DNA of 64,000 bases, from assembly GCF_029953305.1 (NCBI RefSeq), contig NZ_JASBAN010000001.1, positions 62,001-126,000 on the forward strand. Reading direction: 5' to 3'. The notes below the pieces were generated by a model that was given only the letters and a program-made list of their open reading frames with translations, searched no databases and was not told where the DNA came from. Shown here piece by piece: positions 17,521-27,457 of this stretch. The first letter of the stretch is position 1, and every line of letters starts with the position of its first letter. Origin of the DNA: Commensalibacter nepenthis (GTDB taxonomy: Bacteria > Pseudomonadota > Alphaproteobacteria > Acetobacterales > Acetobacteraceae). A program made the translations under genes and the position numbers.

Positions 17521-20062
17521 TTTTTATCCCCTGTTTGTTCTGGAATGTTTTTCTTATCAGCAGCTTTAGCTTTGGGATCTTCTTTCTGTTTTAACGCAGG
17601 AGGTTTCATGGTTAAGCCTGTTAGCCCGCCTGTGGCAGTATCAATGGCGATATTACCCCCTGTTAATATGCCAGCCAAAGCCCCCATACCACCAATAATA
17701 CCGTCTTTAATGATACTCGACCCCAGCTTATTCAAATCCGTTTGGTCGTCGTATTTCGGTTCTTTATTTGTATTTTCCTTATTTTTTTCATTTGTTTTAT
17801 TCATGTTAGTTGTAGCATCTTCAGTTAGTCCTGTCTTATTCCCTATATTAGATTCATCTTTTTTATAATTAGGACTTTTAGGATCGAGAGGATTTTTATC
17901 TTTACCAAGGGGTCTGTCTGTTGGAAAAACGTTATTATAGATGGCATTTCCAACCAATCCCCCAGCCACACCTGCGGTTGTGGTTCCGACATTCCCACCC
18001 CCAATAATGGCACCCCCAATGGCAGATAATCCCCCAGCCAATGCAGAGGCATTATTCTTGTTCACCAAGGAAAAATCGTCGTTCTGATCAACAGCCTTGT
18101 TTAAACTGGTATTCAGATCTTTATCCCCTTGGGTTGCCGTATTAATCGTTGTATGAAGGTCATCCTTTTGTTTCTTCTCAGCATTATTATTCGCCGTTAC
18201 CACGGTATTTATCCCTAGGTTCGCATAATTATTCATGACCTCGGTCGCCTTGTTTTGCAAGGCAAAGTTGCTATTGATTTCAGCAGCATTAAACTGATCT
18301 TTGATATAGCCATTGGCCGCGTCTGGATCACGCGATACTATACCCGTTGTTGATCCACTATTAATCGTGATATTCCCCCCAATAACAGAACTGGTTACAG
18401 AATGTTCATCATGGGAAATACTGTTTCCTGTAAAGCCCGTCGCCGCCGTACCCAAAACATTTCCTGGAATACCCATAACCTCTTGACCATTTTGGGTTCC
18501 AATCGCGTTAATACCGTGTTTATTACTAACGGTTTCGGTTCCTTTGATGTTCAAACCACTCCATTCTGAATGATTATCCAATGAATTGGCAACCAAGCTG
18601 CCTGTCGTAATTTGGTTTTTTGACGCATCCGCTGCACTGGTGATCGACCCCCCATTCAATGTCGTTGTGCCAGATACATTCACGTCCAATCCCCCTTTAC
18701 CTGCTGAAATCCCAGATTGTGTTTTCTCTGTTGACTTGTAATCATTATGCATATTTTGATATAAACCAAAAGGTGAACTGTTTGAATAAGGAACCTCTGG
18801 TGCATCACCTTTGCTCCACCCAAAGCCAGAACCAATAGGCGTAGATGCACTGATCCCAACATTAAATTGATCGCTGTCAAATTTATTAGTATTTTGTGGT
18901 GTCGTAATATTCAAATTCCCTGTGTTAATCGTAATTGACCCATCACTAATCGTGCCATCAGCATTCTTGTTCGTAATTTGCGCACCATTGAGGTTTAAAC
19001 TACCGTTTTGATTGTTTATCGTAACAGAATTCGTTCCGTTCACAACCGTATCAATTGCTGTTTTGCTGGAAGATTTAGAATTGCCAAACCCAAAGGATAC
19101 ATTTCCTGTTAATCCAAAACTGCCCCCTTTTGCCCCTAATGAAGTTGTCGCACCTACTCCAAATTTGTTACTGGAGGATGTTGATTTACTTTCACTCGTT
19201 TTGTAACCTGCATTTAAGTTAATATCCCCCCCTGCGTTAAAAATCACATCATTCCCACTGATATTCGAACCCGTGGCGTTAATATCATTTTTGGCATTAA
19301 TATTCACTTTGCCGCCAGCAGTAACATTTGATCCAACATCTGTCGTCGTTTGTGTGATTGTATGCGATTTATTTGATTCATGACCAATCGTTGCCGTAGC
19401 ACCAATCAAACTATAATCAACCCCTTTTGAACCATTCGCACCTAATAATCCCGCTTTTCCCATACCAGCATTTAAACCAGCATACCCTAGATTTGCAGCA
19501 TTTAACATTTGCATATTCGAATCTGTGGCATTCGCAGCAGAAAATCCACTTTGTGCAGCAGAACTCAATATACCCGACGCCCCCACGGTTAATCCTGTGA
19601 ATGAATCTTTGTGAGATTTATCATTATTAGATGTATTTGTGACGGTATTAAAATTAATACTATCCCCAGTCATATTCACATCTTGTTTTGCAATAATATT
19701 TGAACCATTGATATTAATATCACCATTGGCACTCATATTCACACCGCCACCCGTAGAGGCAATCGTGCTGCCTGTATGGGTTACTGAACTGGAAGTATTT
19801 TTGGTCGTGGATTTTTTCGTGCCAACTTGGGCGCTTAACCCTGTTTCATTGCCAAAGAACCCCGTCTTGCTTGTATGATGATAAGCATAATTATCAGACG
19901 TAGAGGTCAACGCATTCTCAGTAATACCCCCCTCTTTGGCAATCACATTCACATCATTCTTAGCAACCAAACCCCCAGCAATACTGATATTCTTTTTTGC
20001 CACCACATCCAATTGTCCACCAGACGTAATTGTAGAGCCAACCTCGTTCGTATAGGAATTGG

Positions 20063-23000
20063 TGCTTTGGAAAGAACTATGATTAAACGCCCCAGATTTA
20101 TTGCCTTTGATGTCAGAGAAGCCACTGTCGGTCACGGCGTTTAGACCGATATTTCCCGCTGACGCTAAAGAGACATTCCCCCCCGCATTTAACGTGCTGC
20201 CAGAGAAATCTAAATCCCCGACAGTCGATTGCAAGGACGCATTGCCGCCTGCTTTGATCGTCGTGCCGTAATTTTTAATTTGACTGCCATTAAACGCCAA
20301 CGTGCCATCAGACGCATGCGTCACACTCGATGCACCCGCATTTAACTCTATCGAACCAATATTAATAGACCCTGCTTGCATCGCCAAATCAGAGCCAGAT
20401 TGAATGGTGCCACCATGGGTTATAATGCTGTCACTGGCTTTAATCCCAAGCGTGTCAGAGGCAATAATCTGCCCTTGCGATCCAAGGTAGGATCCCTTAC
20501 CCCCATTCACAAGATAATCATTCACCGTATCCGCATTAATCACAGAGCCATTCTGTGCATTTAAAGAGATTTTCCCTCCTTTAATCGTCCCACCAATATT
20601 GCTGATATCTCCATTCGTAGCGGTTAGCGCAATCGAGTTTGTTCCTTGCATCAACCCAGAATTATAAATTGAACCCGCTGTGATACTAACGTCTTTCCCT
20701 TTGATCGCAGCACCCGCCAAAACATCCGTTTTAGGAGAAAGATAAAGCTTAGGCACTAAAACAGTTTGTCCATCAACGACTTGAGGCACATACCAAACAA
20801 TATCTTCATCTAATGCTGCTTGTTGTTCTGAGGTCAAGGCTGTGCCAAATTGTAAACCCAATTTATCCTTCTGATGGCTCGCATTATCCAACATCGTTTT
20901 CATCGCATCAGAAGCCGTTTTATACGTCCCACCAGGATAACTTTGACCCGTCGCTTGTATATATTGTTGTTGAATATACTGAGTATCAAACCCTGAATCC
21001 CCAAGGAACGTATAAGACCCACTGATACTTAATCGATCCAACAAATATTGCGATCCATAAAAACTATTAATAGAGGTATATTGAGGACGCGTTTCAATTA
21101 AATAGTTTGAGCCCGGTGAAACAGAAGACGTATTGACGTTGGGCTGGGTTGGATTTTGAACAATAATCCCCCCAACAGAGACTGTGTTCCCTGTATTATT
21201 GGGCGAATTTTCAGATGGATTACCATTAATAATAATACCAGAACTATTATTGACAAGACTGCCTGTATTATTAGGCGATTGAACAGACGGGGCTTCATTC
21301 ATAGCAACGCCAGAATGATCACTGACATTGTTTCCTGTATTATTAGGAGACTGAACAGAGGGAACCCCATTAATGGCAACACCAGAACTGTTACTGACAT
21401 TGTTTCCTGTATTATTAGGAGACTGAACAGAGGGAGCCCCATTGATAGAAACATCATGATTATTACTTACATTATGCGTTCCCCCAGAATTACCAGTTCC
21501 TGTATTTGAACCTCCACCAGTAATTCCACCCCCTGCTATTCCATTTAGACTAGAATTACCGCCATTCACATTGGGGTTCGGTCTAAAAAGTGCTTGCCCT
21601 CCTGTTATAGAAGATAAAATATCATCAATAGTTACAGAACCAGACCCATTAAACCCAGGTAAATTTACATGTAAACCAGGATCAATCCCTTGTGGGTTTG
21701 TTACCCCACTATAGCCTAAATTATTCCCTTGCCCTTTAAGCGTATTCATATCAGAACCATTACTGGTTAACTGACTATTTCCTGGACCTGTTAAGCCATC
21801 TTTGCCTTTTTGACCATCGGTTGTTTGTGCATATTTTCCAGAAGGTAAATCAGGATTAGCATTGGTAAACTGATTATCCAAAGCATGCTCAATAATGGTT
21901 GTATTATTAACCTGCCCAGAAAACTGACCAATTAAGGTTCCTCCAGCAACAATCGAACCACTTAATCCTGTGTTAACTGTGTTATCCCCCCAGACTTTTT
22001 TAGGAGGGTTCGTCATAGAGTGCCCCCCAAAATCACCAAAAAATGGGTTTGTTATTTGAGAGGGATCTTTTGGATTTAACGTTCTGCAAAATTGCTTATT
22101 AAAACAAGTAACGGTAAATACCATATCATTTTGATAACCAACATTATCTAAAGATGCCCCCGCAAGCTGCATATTTCTGCCAGCTTCAATATGACTAACA
22201 TCATTTGTAATGGCACCAATTGTCGTAATCTTTAAATCTCTCCCTGCAAAAATAATCGCAGATGTTCCGTTTAAGGTTGTTTTAGTACCTATACCAGTAA
22301 CCTCCACACGCGTATTAGAATTGCCTGCGCCTTCAGAAAGAAAATAATAAACATAACCTGAAGCTGGTTTACCGTCTTGGGTATATAATCCTTCAGGCGC
22401 ACCGATTTTTAAGATTTTGACATCACTGTTATAATAATACTGACCTAAACCCACAATTCCTGTCGTTGTCGTATAGGTATCAACGACTTGCCTATTCGTC
22501 AGCCCCTCATATTCTTGACCATCCGCATTAATAGCAGTGTTATAAACAGTAGTGTTATTTACGTTTTCTGTAGATAACGTCCCCACATACTTATTCTCAA
22601 AACTATTGGCATTCAGGGTAATATCCCCATTAGCACTTTGGGTGCGAATTAATCCCCCTGTATTTTTAACGTCCCCCATAGCATTAATGGTCATAGACCC
22701 TTGATCGGTTTGCAGAACACCAAAATTATCAATATTTCCTGATGAAGTAATCGTTAAATTATTCGTGCTGGAGATAAGCCCTTTGACATTATTCGTTAAA
22801 CTTGCAACAGTTAAATTCACATCATTTGCAGCAATGAACACACCATTATTGGTAATAGTATTGGCAGTAACCCATAAATCCCCTCCAGAAGTAAGTCCGC
22901 CATCCTCGCTGATAGTATAATTTCCATTGATTGTTAAATGAACACCAGCACCTTGCACAGCGCCTAAAGATGCAAAAATAACGTTATTATTATTCACATC

Positions 23001-23127
23001 CCCATCTAAAATAGCAGTTAAAGTTTGATTGGCAATAATAGACCCCGTCGAGGATAATCCCCCACTTTGCACAGCCATGTTAATATCTTTAGAAGATTGA
23101 ATAATCCCTTGATTAGTTAAATCCAGC
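20063..23127. repeat. 3.07-kb duplicated exoprotein segment (other copy 32052-35116)
   Basis: A constant offset of 11,989 bp holds at both ends of the block, with only scattered substitutions seen by eye. The upstream end coincides with IS copy 3 and the downstream end with the point where the two exoproteins' C-terminal arms diverge, just past AFNHSSF. Confidence 0.92.
21192..21479. repeat. 72-bp tandem repeats (second copy of the array)
   Basis: Four units of 72 bp encoding a 24-residue motif around SVQSPNNTGNNVSNSSGV, the counterpart of 33181-33468 in the full exoprotein gene. Confidence 0.8.
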
Positions 23128-24007
23128 GGTCTTGTCGCAAATTTAATTATGTATTTTAGTATGATGTAGAAATGGAGTGAGTATTTATATTTTAGGAACG
23201 ATTTATGTCTATTGGTATCTATAGCAAGCTTATATTAAGATCTAAGGATGATTTTAAAGGTCGCCACTTTAGTGGGTTGATGATTATCCAAGCGGTAAAC
23301 TGGTATTTACGCTATTGTCTTAGCTATCGAGATATTGAGAAATTATTCCTAAAACGTGGGATAAATACAGATCATAGCACGTTAAACCATTGGGTATTAC
23401 GCTATGCACCACTATTAGAAAAACGTTTGAGAAGCTATAGAAAGCCTCATTGTGGTGAGGTGAGGATTGATGAAACCTATATCAAAGTAAAAGGTCAGTG
23501 GAAGTATCTATATAGAGCCATTGATAAGAATGGAACTGCTATTGATTTCTTATTAACAGCTAAAAGAAATATCAAAGCAGCACAACGTTTCTTTAGAAAG
23601 GCGTTTAAAAAAGATGGTCTATTCGCTCCAACCCATATTGGAACAGATAAAGCATCTCCTTTTCCAAAGACCATACAGACCATGAAGAATGAGTATATCC
23701 TTCCCAATCACTGCGTTCATGAAACAAAAAAATCCTTACAACAGGGAATAGAAAATGATCATTTCAGGTTAAAGAGGGGTATACCAAGAAATGGCTGTTT
23801 TCAATCTTTTCATACAGCAAGAAAAACACTCAAAGGATATGAGGCCATTCTCTGGATTAAAAAAGGACTGGGTTTTAAAGGAAAATGGACAATCAACGAA
23901 CAAATAAAACTCATTCAAAGCATATTCGGTTTAAATAATAATATACCCGTCTAAATTAGCTAGCTTTATGGCTAATCACAGCACCATTCAATATTTGCGA
24001 CAAGACC
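23128..24007 (+). mobile_element. IS6-family (IS26-like) element, copy 3
   Basis: 880 bp with inverted ends GGTCTTGTCGC at 23128 and its complement ending at 24007. Flanking octamers (aatccagc and cttcctct) differ. It joins the truncated exoprotein on one side to the last codons of a broken toxin-tip module on the other. Confidence 0.93.
23205..23954 (+). CDS. IS6-family transposase
   Basis: 249 residues, intact, with the same DDE layout as copy 2 (Asp89, Asp148, Glu183). This copy is the most diverged at protein level: it has IEKLFLKRGINTDHSTLNHW in the DNA-binding region and RLKRGIPRNG near the end. The divergence suggests it arrived or separated earlier than the others, or came from a different strain. 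Confidence 0.95.
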   Translation: MSIGIYSKLILRSKDDFKGRHFSGLMIIQAVNWYLRYCLSYRDIEKLFLKRGINTDHSTLNHWVLRYAPLLEKRLRSYRKPHCGEVRIDETYIKVKGQWKYLYRAIDKNGTAIDFLLTAKRNIKAAQRFFRKAFKKDGLFAPTHIGTDKASPFPKTIQTMKNEYILPNHCVHETKKSLQQGIENDHFRLKRGIPRNGCFQSFHTARKTLKGYEAILWIKKGLGFKGKWTINEQIKLIQSIFGLNNNIPV

Positions 24008-24075
24008 CTTCCTCTTAGGTTTGCACCCACAATATACCCATTACTACTTGTTGTTATCGCGATACACTTCCTTTA
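24008..24075 (-). pseudogene. remnant of a toxin-tip 3' end
   Basis: Reading on the - strand, about 20 codons encode IAITTSSNGYIVGANLRG, which is the last strand of the tip module found at 24398 and in the full exoprotein. IS copy 3 cuts it just before its stop. Nothing upstream of it remains except the immunity gene at 24093. Confidence 0.8.
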
Positions 24076-24092
24076 AACGCAAATAACTTAGT

Positions 24093-24401
24093 TTATTTTA
24101 AAAAGTTACGATATGTTACTTCATAAGCATTACCTAACTCCGCTTGTAATTTTTTTTGTAAGTTATCACCTTGTTTTATAAACGCAGTTTCATCTTCTAA
24201 ATTTTTGAAGTTAGAAGATGCAGGATCATCATCATTAAATATCCCATCATATTCATTTGACCAATCCAATAATTCTTTTTTTAAAGCATCACTGATAGGT
24301 AAAATATTAGGATCAAAATCTCCTACCTCATAATCTGAATCATGTGAATTGTACCACAACGGATAACAAAAAAAATCAGCCATTAATTTTATCTTTTTCA
24401 T
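24093..24401 (-). CDS. CDI-type immunity protein (family shared with the gene at 28682)
   Basis: A 102-residue acidic protein. It overlaps the upstream orphan tip by ATGA, the hallmark of a tip/immunity pair. It is a homologue of the 98-residue protein that follows the full exoprotein: both share MKKIKLM at the start, FCYPLW, then LPISDALKKELLDWS and EYDGI followed by DDPASS. Differences between the two lie mostly in the C-terminal half, as do the differences between the toxins. It would neutralise the nuclease-like tip at 24398; this is inferred from context. Confidence 0.78.
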   Translation of the reverse strand: MKKIKLMADFFCYPLWYNSHDSDYEVGDFDPNILPISDALKKELLDWSNEYDGIFNDDDPASSNFKNLEDETAFIKQGDNLQKKLQAELGNAYEVTYRNFLK

Positions 24402-25534
24402 TTAACACTCCCTTTTAGGTTTGCACCAACAATGTATCCGTTACTACTCGTTGTTATTGCGATACGTTCTCTTTTACCATTAATGGTAATTTCATAAATA
24501 GGTCTACCTGTTCCTTTCCCTTGATACCCTACAGGTTTTCCTTTAAGTGTTTCCATAATAAGATCTGGTATTTCAGATTCAGAAACCCCTTTACCAGCAA
24601 ATTGGCTACCATGCTCTTCTATAATATGCTGTAATCCAGATTTATCATTCCCTTTTTCAAGAAAAACTATTCTACCATCTTCTAACTTCTCAACTCTTAC
24701 AATTTTATCTGGTGAAAATTTCACACCATTAGCAGCCATTTCATCTAAATAGCTTTGGTTGATATTCTCATATTCACCACCATTATTATCGAAATCATCA
24801 AATTCTAAAGGCTCGTTTTTTTGAGGCGTAGCTTCTGGCTTATATTCACCTGTTTCATTGGTGATTATAGGTTTTAAAAGTGTTCCATCTTGAGCTTTTC
24901 TGAGGTCACTTTTCATCCCATCAAGAATAGATTGACTAATCGGTCTATCAGGATCTAACGCTACACTATAATCTTCATACCCGCTAATTGCACGTATTTG
25001 ATCTTTAAGATCGTAAAAAGCGTCTCTATTTATTTTAGCTTGCGCGGGATCAATATACCGACCGTTACTATCCCAACCAGCTGGGTAATCACCTCTCCTT
25101 GCCTCCTCTTCGATCCTTTCGGGAGGTTCAGCTGCTTGATTATATTGTTGCAGATCGGAGGAAATCCCCAAGCCATTTAATGCACCAGAACCTCCATTAA
25201 GCGCACCACCAGCACCCGCACCAATTGCACCAGCAATCGCGTTTTCAATTGCGTTTGTTAATGCAGTGGCAACTTTGGGATCACCATTACTCTGAGCTTT
25301 TGCCCAATCATAAACACTATTGAAGGTTGTAGAAGTTGCTATATTCCCAGCAACAGCACTTCCCGCTGCAGCACCGACGTTTCCGCCAGTGGCTCCTGCG
25401 ACGGCGGCGGAGCCAGCGGCTTCGAGAATGATGCGACCAATATCGTTCTTAACATTCGTTTCATCAAAGCCATTGACACCACTATTATGTAACGCATCAG
25501 ACACTTGCCCCATGACTTCGCCGACCAGCTGCAT
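24398..25534 (-). CDS. orphan exoprotein tip cassette (same toxin family as the main tip)
   Basis: 378 residues from an internal ATG that has no Shine-Dalgarno. The frame is open up to 25594, where homology to the exoprotein begins (DNKF) right after a TGA. The first ~315 residues are nearly identical to the full exoprotein's pre-toxin and tip (Gly-rich AGAIGAGAGGALNGGSGAL, then PAQAKINRDAFYDLKDQI). The last ~85 residues are related but different (LQHIIEEHGSQF here, LQHIIGKHKGEF there). Both end with a PIYEITING - SNGYIVGAN strand pair reminiscent of BECR-fold RNases. It is probably not translated alone and serves as a donor for recombination. Confidence 0.72.
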   Translation of the reverse strand: MQLVGEVMGQVSDALHNSGVNGFDETNVKNDIGRIILEAAGSAAVAGATGGNVGAAAGSAVAGNIATSTTFNSVYDWAKAQSNGDPKVATALTNAIENAIAGAIGAGAGGALNGGSGALNGLGISSDLQQYNQAAEPPERIEEEARRGDYPAGWDSNGRYIDPAQAKINRDAFYDLKDQIRAISGYEDYSVALDPDRPISQSILDGMKSDLRKAQDGTLLKPIITNETGEYKPEATPQKNEPLEFDDFDNNGGEYENINQSYLDEMAANGVKFSPDKIVRVEKLEDGRIVFLEKGNDKSGLQHIIEEHGSQFAGKGVSESEIPDLIMETLKGKPVGYQGKGTGRPIYEITINGKRERIAITTSSNGYIVGANLKGSVK

Positions 25535-25591
25535 GCCGAGTTGGCTGTTTTGTAGTTGGTTGGAAAGTTTATCGGCGTCAAACTTGTTGTC
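24657..25591. repeat. 0.9-kb homology block shared with the exoprotein 3' end (29234-30168)
   Basis: The offset is constant at 4,577 bp, with scattered substitutions. It starts at the codons for DNKF and ends just before the toxin sequences diverge. It gives two long homologous arms for exchanging tips. Confidence 0.85.
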
Positions 25592-25633
25592 TAATCACTT
25601 GAAATTAAACTATATGAATAATTACCTAATATT

Positions 25634-25948
25634 TTATATAAAATCCTCTGATAAAACGCCTTCAGATTTTAATATTTCAATAAAACGATTAAATGATTTA
25701 GGGTCATGATCTATAACTTCATCTAATAAATCTTCTTCTATTAATGCCCAATGATATATACCATGCATTCTATTTTTAAAGTAAACAGCTCTATAATTAA
25801 TTTTTGGATCAATAATTTTAACTTTATTAGAGTTAATCGCAGTTAATCCACCAAAATCTTTAGGTATCCCCAAAAAAAGTGTTTTTTCAGCACACCAATA
25901 AATTGCAACAATATCAATAACCTCACCATCATCTTCCATAATCTTCAT
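25634..25948 (-). CDS. putative immunity protein of orphan cassette 3
   Basis: A 104-residue acidic protein that overlaps the tip gene at 25945 by ATGA. I do not recognise the family. Visible segments are EVIDIVAIYWCAEKTLFLGI, NYRAVYFKNRMHGIYHWALI and a C-terminal FNRFIEILKSEGVL helix. The role as immunity protein is inferred from position alone. Confidence 0.65.
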   Translation of the reverse strand: MKIMEDDGEVIDIVAIYWCAEKTLFLGIPKDFGGLTAINSNKVKIIDPKINYRAVYFKNRMHGIYHWALIEEDLLDEVIDHDPKSFNRFIEILKSEGVLSEDFI

Positions 25949-26970
25949 TTGTTTACTCCTTTCATTGCATTCATTACATCAGTTGGGTTATTCCAGACTC
26001 TTTGAGGTGATGTTACCTTCATATCATACACTCTTCCAGTAATACTATTAAATTGATAATGAATACTAATAGATTTACCATCTGTATTTTTATAACGTGC
26101 CTGCATTTTCTTAAAACCTGCACTTTCAGGAAAGCGTGGATCATCATTTTTACCATCTAATGGTTCACCTTCAGTTGGATTTTTTTTGACTTGATTCCAC
26201 CAAACTTGCTCTTGTAAATCTCTTGGATGGTCATAAGTTCCCTTTGATGGATCAGCAGTAGAGACATTGTCAGCATTTTCAATAATCTGCTGTTGTTCTG
26301 CTGTTAATTCAGGAGAAGCATTCGATGTTTTTTCACCTGTGACCACATCTTTGATTTTATCAGCAGCTTTAGATTCTGCATCTAAAATAGCGTCGCTGCC
26401 TTCCTGTATTTTTTTACCAACGGCACTATGTTCAATGGTTTCGACAACATCATCAATCTTATTAATATCTTTTGTTAAATTAATAAGGGTTTTATTTCCT
26501 GATAATTGTGCAGCTTTTTGAGCGGCTTTTAATGCACCTTCAACCAGTTTTTCTACAAGTCTCCCTCCAGCAGCATTATATTGTTGAAGGGCAGAACCTA
26601 TACTAACACCATTAAACGCACCAGAACCACCATCAACAGCCGCCCCTGCCGCTGCACTTGCCCCACCTGCAACAATATTCATACCAAGATTGGTTAGGAT
26701 TTTAGCGGCCTCTTCATCACCACCTGCTAAAGATACTGCATTATCCGCAATAAATTGTCCCATCGCTGCAACCGATGCGGTACCAGCAATAGAACTTCCC
26801 GTTGCGGCACCGACGTTTCCGCCAGTAACTCCAGCAACAGCGGCGGAGCCAGTGGCTTCGAGGAGAATGCGTCCCCAATCGTTGAATAGCTTTGTTTCAT
26901 CAAAGCCATTGACACCACTATTATGTAACGCATCAGAGATTTGTCCCGTGACTTCGCCGACCAGTTGCAT
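25945..26970 (-). CDS. orphan exoprotein tip cassette with unrecognised toxin
   Basis: 341 residues from an internal ATG; the frame is open to 27030, beginning at the same exoprotein homology point (NKFNANKLSNQLQ) after a TAG. The first ~60 residues match the exoprotein pre-toxin (SDALHNSGVNGFDET). A distinct Ala/Gly-rich stretch follows, then a Lys/Glu-rich linker. The final ~100 residues hold QEQVWWNQVKKNPTEGEPL, GFKKMQARYKNTDGKSISI and HYQFNSITGRVYDMKV. I cannot assign this tip to a known nuclease or deaminase. No Shine-Dalgarno precedes the ATG, so it looks like a silent donor. Confidence 0.68.
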   Translation of the reverse strand: MQLVGEVTGQISDALHNSGVNGFDETKLFNDWGRILLEATGSAAVAGVTGGNVGAATGSSIAGTASVAAMGQFIADNAVSLAGGDEEAAKILTNLGMNIVAGGASAAAGAAVDGGSGAFNGVSIGSALQQYNAAGGRLVEKLVEGALKAAQKAAQLSGNKTLINLTKDINKIDDVVETIEHSAVGKKIQEGSDAILDAESKAADKIKDVVTGEKTSNASPELTAEQQQIIENADNVSTADPSKGTYDHPRDLQEQVWWNQVKKNPTEGEPLDGKNDDPRFPESAGFKKMQARYKNTDGKSISIHYQFNSITGRVYDMKVTSPQRVWNNPTDVMNAMKGVNK

Positions 26971-27043
26971 GCCGAGTTGGCTGTTTTGCAGTTGGTTGGA
27001 AAGTTTGTTTGCGTTAAACTTGTTGGCTAACTAGAAACTTTAA

Positions 27044-27457
27044 CTAACTAAGCAAGTCTCGACTAACATCACCTGTTTCTAAAAACTCTTTAAATGCCTT
27101 GATAACCAAATCGAAATTTTGAACAATTGACCATGCTCCATAAGGTTCACCTAACATCGATGTAAACTCATCAAGAGCCGAAGGATTACGAAACGTTCTT
27201 ATATCAATATCACCATCAGGCAATATTGTTTCCATCATCACTAAATAATTATGATTATCCGAATAAAGTCTTAACTCATAAGGTTTATGATTTTCCTCTT
27301 GATCATTACCAAGACCTAGAACTCCATCACGAATCTTTAAAACCGTTAAATGATTCATTAACTCTGTTATTGATGGTTGATTAATTAAAGGTAATTGCGT
27401 TCTTATCTCGTCACAACCTTGTAAATAATAACCTCCTAATCTAAATTTAATATTCAT
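27044..27457 (-). CDS. putative immunity protein for the deaminase-like tip (possibly DUF6911-like)
   Basis: A 137-residue protein that overlaps the tip gene at 27454 by ATGA. It opens MNIKFRLGGYYLQG and ends FKEFLETGDVSRDLLS, with LRLYSDNHNYLVMMETI in the middle. From memory this resembles DUF6911 proteins found next to deaminase toxins, but I cannot confirm it here. It would bind and block the deaminase; this is inferred from the paired position. Confidence 0.66.
   Translation of the reverse strand: MNIKFRLGGYYLQGCDEIRTQLPLINQPSITELMNHLTVLKIRDGVLGLGNDQEENHKPYELRLYSDNHNYLVMMETILPDGDIDIRTFRNPSALDEFTSMLGEPYGAWSIVQNFDLVIKAFKEFLETGDVSRDLLS

Larger units (their letters stand above)
17517..23127 (-). 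pseudogene. 5'-truncated FhaB/CdiA-like exoprotein with an alternative C-terminal arm
   Basis: The frame is open from the IS copy 3 junction (23127) to 17517, about 1870 codons; the ATG at 23078 is internal. From 23127 to about 20063 it is nearly identical to 35116-32052 of the full exoprotein gene. This includes the conserved region with DEDIVWYVPQVVDGQ. It then switches to a different arm beginning QSTNSYTNEVGSTI: haemagglutinin-type repeats, then Gly/Ala-rich stretches (LAGGLSAIGGAIIGGGNVG and GIIGGMGALAGILTGGN) and a Lys-rich end. No nuclease motif is visible. It lacks the secretion domain and promoter, so on its own it should be silent. It may be a stored alternative 3' end. Confidence 0.85.

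Noticed and set aside
24398-25534. Reading the orphan tip as an independently expressed toxin gene
   Set aside because: The only ATG is inside exoprotein homology without a ribosome site, and the frame begins directly after a stop; a silent donor cassette is more likely.
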